This document shows, piece by piece, positions 61,690 to 64,000 of a DNA stretch of 64,000 nucleotides. Within the stretch, counting starts at the first letter, position 1, and each line of letters opens with the position of its first letter. Source of the DNA: Bacillota bacterium (GTDB lineage: Bacteria > Bacillota > Clostridia > Lachnospirales > Lachnospiraceae); contig JAEYGZ010000012.1 in assembly GCA_023409535.1 (NCBI GenBank), forward strand, positions 1-64,000, read 5' to 3'. The position numbers and the translations under genes are program-made. The notes beneath the pieces were generated by a model. That model ran no database searches. It worked only from the letters and a program-made list of their open reading frames with translations, and was not told the origin of the DNA.

Positions 61690-62313
61690 TTGCTTTCCTC
61701 CCCAAAGAAATTCTCCAAGCTCTCTCGTGATGAATCACCACGTGGAAGTCTGCACACTTTCGTGTCGGGACATTAGTCCCTATCCATCCGATTACAGGGT
61801 GGCATTCGCTTTTTCCACGATCTCATACCCGCATCTTATCAGCACGTCCTGAAGACTCACCTTGCGGCTGCTTACTTCCTGTAGGGAAGACAATACGGGC
61901 TTACCACGTTCCATACAGATAACTTATCAGATGACTTAGGCTCTGTCTCTCCACCGGCAGCTCCTGTGTCCGTGTGACCCGAGGTTAAAGCAGGTCATCC
62001 AGCTGCTTACCGTTTTGGTTCAAGCGTAACAGCATCTTTCGCTTGTTAGTTATCACGATGTTTATCAACAGTTCAATTACTTTAGCCATATCACCCACAA
62101 CCTAGCGTCCCCACTGCGCGATGCTGGCAGTGTCGCTTCAGCTTCACAGCTTCCGCTTAAAGGACTTCATTGTCACAATAGCTTGATACCGAAATGTTAC
62201 CATTTCCGCATTTATTGTTAGGTTACCCCTGACGGAACAGGAGGTTCCTTGTGCCCCGAAATATAGCATTTTCAAGGCGTTAGAACATTTATCTATATCG
62301 CGACGTGTCGCGC

Positions 62314-62457
62314 TTAACCAATTAACTGCACTAACTCTGTGTACTGATCCTGATTGATACGATAGTTCATCAAAAACACATCACACAACACTAATAATTC
62401 CTCTTTCGTTTTCTTATTGCTTGCAATGACTGTTTTCATATTTTCAAAAGTATTCAC
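62314..62457 (-). CDS. Small phage protein, 47 residues
   Basis: Opens at GTG 62455-62457 behind AGGAGGATTTATC and ends at TAA 62314-62316, the last base before the intron. The product is lysine-rich in its first third (IASNKKTKEE) and helical afterwards (LLVLCDVFLMNYRINQDQYT). It overlaps the 114-residue gene by 14 bases. In size and place it resembles the small XkdX-like proteins between tail-fibre and lysis genes, without clear identity. Confidence 0.7.
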   Translation of the reverse strand: MNTFENMKTVIASNKKTKEELLVLCDVFLMNYRINQDQYTELVQLIG

Positions 62458-62788
62458 GATAAATCCTCCTTTCTACTAATCCTAATTCCAGAAGAGAAAG
62501 TCTAAAATCGACGTCAACTTCTGATTCTGCCTGATGCAACTCCATAGCGACTATTCTTTCAGCTTCAGTCGGGTAATGGGGAATTACGGTTACACCGTCC
62601 TCTTCATAGAAGATTCCATCTATATACTTGAAGCCTATACTTACAGGATAGAAAGTACTATCTACTGCAATAGCATCATCTCCGTACTGTAATCTTGCTA
62701 TTTCATTTGCAAGCTCATAATTGTCCGCTACGATGATATTTTGTATCGTATCTCCCGATATAACGCTGAATATTTGATTACACCACAT
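62444..62788 (-). CDS. Phage tail-region protein of unknown function
   Basis: 114 residues, soluble and acidic; no family recognised with confidence. It contains IQNIIVADNYELANEIARLQ near residues 17-36, a pattern seen in phage tail-fibre accessory proteins, and AERIVAMELHQAESEVDVDF near 78-97. It lies between the glycine-rich tip protein and the 47-residue gene. Start ATG 62788 after GAAAGGAGAAAAT. Confidence 0.75.
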   Translation of the reverse strand: MWCNQIFSVISGDTIQNIIVADNYELANEIARLQYGDDAIAVDSTFYPVSIGFKYIDGIFYEEDGVTVIPHYPTEAERIVAMELHQAESEVDVDFRLSLLELGLVERRIYREYF

Positions 62789-62803
62789 ATTTTCTCCTTT
62801 CTT

Positions 62804-63616
62804 TTATTGCTCGGGCCATCTTATTATAACAATACCCGATCCGCCTACACCTCCGGAACCATTTTGGGCTCCACCTCCGCCTCCTCCAGTGTTAGGTGTT
62901 CCAGAAATTCCATTGCCCCAACCTCCTGAACCACCACCTCCGGCTCCTCCTGCTCCGACGTTTCCCGATCCTGCTCCGCCTCCGCCACCAGAGTATAGCG
63001 TGTTGGATGCCTCGGCAAAAGCTTTTGTTGTGGTGTGTTGTCCGTATCTAGGAGCAGTTTGTGAACCATCATTGCTATTATAACCGTATCCGCCATCAGC
63101 GCCATCAGTTCCTCCGGAACCTCCAATTCCAGCCGAACCTTTGGAAGCTCCTCCTCCTCCGGAGCCTCCAAAGCCAACAGTACTACCATATGCGAGTAAA
63201 AACGACCCAAAAGCAGTATCACCTCCGGAAGTTGATGCTGCTCCACCAGCTCCAATAACTACAGAGATAGCGGCTCCAGGTGTCACGGCTTGAGCAAGTT
63301 TGGTTGTAGTCTGTCCACTACTACCTCCTCCACCTCTCCAACTTGTATTTTCTGTTGTACTACCATTCATACCGCCAGCTCCTCCTCCGATACAAAATAT
63401 ATCGATCATGTATACGCCTTCCGGGACAGTCCATACCTGGGATGAGGTGAATATTACTTGTCCTGCCGGGACAGTGCCTTGCCAGGCCAGTCTTGCTACA
63501 CCACCTATCCCAAAATATATTTTCTTAACTTTTCTGGCCGTACCATCGATGCCTATGTATGCTTTCTTAACTTTCCTTGCCACTCCGCCAATGCCGATGT
63601 ACATTCCTTTTGCCAT
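62804..63616 (-). CDS. Glycine-rich phage tail-tip protein
   Basis: 270 residues. Three N-terminal copies of a 15-residue motif (YIGIGGVARKVKKAY, YIGIDGTARKVKKIY, YFGIGGVARLAW) cover residues 6-48. A central segment resembles fibre head domains (FTSSQVWTVPEGVYMIDIFC). The remaining two thirds are strongly glycine-rich (GGGGG runs), ending in a beta strand GIVIIRWPE. This composition matches tail-tip receptor-binding and adhesin-type domains with polyglycine helices. Start ATG 63616 after GGAGGCAAC. Confidence 0.85.
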   Translation of the reverse strand: MAKGMYIGIGGVARKVKKAYIGIDGTARKVKKIYFGIGGVARLAWQGTVPAGQVIFTSSQVWTVPEGVYMIDIFCIGGGAGGMNGSTTENTSWRGGGGSSGQTTTKLAQAVTPGAAISVVIGAGGAASTSGGDTAFGSFLLAYGSTVGFGGSGGGGASKGSAGIGGSGGTDGADGGYGYNSNDGSQTAPRYGQHTTTKAFAEASNTLYSGGGGGAGSGNVGAGGAGGGGSGGWGNGISGTPNTGGGGGGAQNGSGGVGGSGIVIIRWPEQ

Positions 63617-63624
63617 GTTGCCTC

Positions 63625-64000
63625 CTATTCATACACTAAGTAAATGTCTCCGCTTGCAAGCGCGGATGAACCTACTATTAAATCTGTAGTATTAGCACGG
63701 ACATTACGAAGTCGTGATGTTGTATAGTCCGTAGCTCCTGTAGGAGCCTGAGGCACACCAGTGAATACTGGGCTATTAAGTGGAGCCACGCCAAGATTGA
63801 TCCTTGCGGTAGCCGCATCCGTTGCACCAGTCCCTCCATTAGCTACGGGCAATGCTCCTGTTGTATTACCTAAACCTAGTGCATTTCTCGCGGCTGCTGC
63901 AGATGTTTGCCCTGTACCCCCCTTGTTCAATGGCAATGTTTCACTTATTGTTAGAGCTGTACCACCATTCGCCGGGAGAGATGTTGGCTTATTACTCAGA
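63625..64000 (-). CDS. Phage tail fibre protein, C-terminal part (cut by window edge)
   Basis: The frame is open from the right edge to the stop at 63625-63627, so the gene starts outside the window. The TTG at 63936 is not a start. Repeated ANGGT/GGTGAT units (LPANGGTALT, LNKGGTGQT, VANGGTGATDAATARINLGV) are the phage tail-repeat pattern. Next comes APLNSPVFTGVPQAPTGATD, typical of tail-fibre C-termini. It precedes the glycine-rich tip gene by 8 bases. Confidence 0.85.
   Translation of the reverse strand, partial: LSNKPTSLPANGGTALTISETLPLNKGGTGQTSAAAARNALGLGNTTGALPVANGGTGATDAATARINLGVAPLNSPVFTGVPQAPTGATDYTTSRLRNVRANTTDLIVGSSALASGDIYLVYE

Larger units (their letters stand above)
59949..62313 (-). 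mobile_element. Group II intron
   Basis: About 2.4 kb retroelement inserted in the prophage. Domain V is at 59990-60023: GAGCGGAATGCGG, GAAA loop region, then CGCACGTTCCGTTC. Domain VI and a CCTAAT end follow at 59949. At the 5' end the minus strand reads GCGCGACACGTCGCGATATA from 62313, a variant of the usual GUGCG start. The encoded reverse transcriptase lies in domain IV (60070-61689). 61690-62313 is structured RNA of domains I-IV with no other gene. The 5' boundary falls directly after the stop codon of the 47-residue gene. Both boundaries are judged by eye. Confidence 0.75.

Noticed and set aside
63300..63689. Proline-rich plus-strand ORF
   Set aside because: It is the antisense shadow of the glycine-rich tail protein: GGN codons read as proline-rich on the other strand.

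Overview
The window looks like a chromosomal segment of a motile, spore-former-type anaerobic Firmicute, most likely a Lachnospiraceae (Clostridium cluster XIVa) member. This rests on gene content and order: Mbl with FlhO/FlhP-like flagellar rods, FMN and tetrahydrofolate riboswitches upstream of ECF S components, a PPi-type phosphofructokinase, a threonine operon with a phosphoglycerate-mutase-like protein, strong AGGAGG ribosome binding sites, and many TTGACA-17-TATAAT promoters. The species assignment is inference.

Layout. 1-571: leader and promoter of an rRNA operon running off the left edge, preceded by two tRNA-Ser genes. 629-5785 (minus): ispD, tsaD, rnz, a small zinc-ribbon protein, rimI, tsaB and tsaE, so that isoprenoid synthesis, tRNA t6A modification and tRNA 3' processing sit together. 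5786-9679: an AraC fragment, riboflavin transporter ribU under an FMN riboswitch, and tex. 9886-14117: threonine/aspartate-family operon (ACT regulator, hom, putative homoserine kinase, lysC). 14415-16722: polar amino-acid ABC importer. 16768-21843: cheW, prfB (programmed frameshift), secA, hpf. 22123-22193: three DnaA boxes. 22360-26237: PilZ protein, NlpC/P60 hydrolase, trxB and a methyltransferase. 26415-27998 (plus): acyl-ACP thioesterase and CvfB. 28015-35774 (minus): YvyF, ComF, a nucleotidyltransferase, RecD2, rod-binding protein, two flagellar rod proteins and Mbl. 36262-40929: str operon (rpsL, rpsG, fusA, tuf). 41200-42561: secreted trypsin-like protease. 42888-49642 (plus): CUT1 sugar or glycerol-phosphate type ABC operon, beta-CASP hydrolase and a WYL regulator. 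49707-52085 (minus): a 52-residue membrane protein and a BlaI/M56 sensor pair. 52380-55802 (plus): primary sigma factor, PlsC acyltransferase and a SleB-type hydrolase. 55962-57833 (minus): pfp and folT with a THF riboswitch. 58103-64000 (minus): right-hand end of a prophage (tail fibre, glycine-rich tip protein, small tail proteins, XhlA, holin, endolysin) carrying a group II intron.

The most unusual signals are non-coding. A family of roughly 95-100 bp intergenic elements, each able to fold into three consecutive hairpins with apparently compensatory changes, occurs in three copies (629-722, 723-816, 35881-35980). A related four-unit hairpin array lies at 25434-25580. One copy runs into ispD and supplies its stop codon. 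Also of note are a DnaA-box triplet far from any recognised replication gene, a duplicated extracellular repeat in the M56 sensor, and two wall hydrolases with the same front half but exchanged catalytic domains.

All calls come from reading the sequence and from family knowledge. No database search, folding program or alignment program was run.
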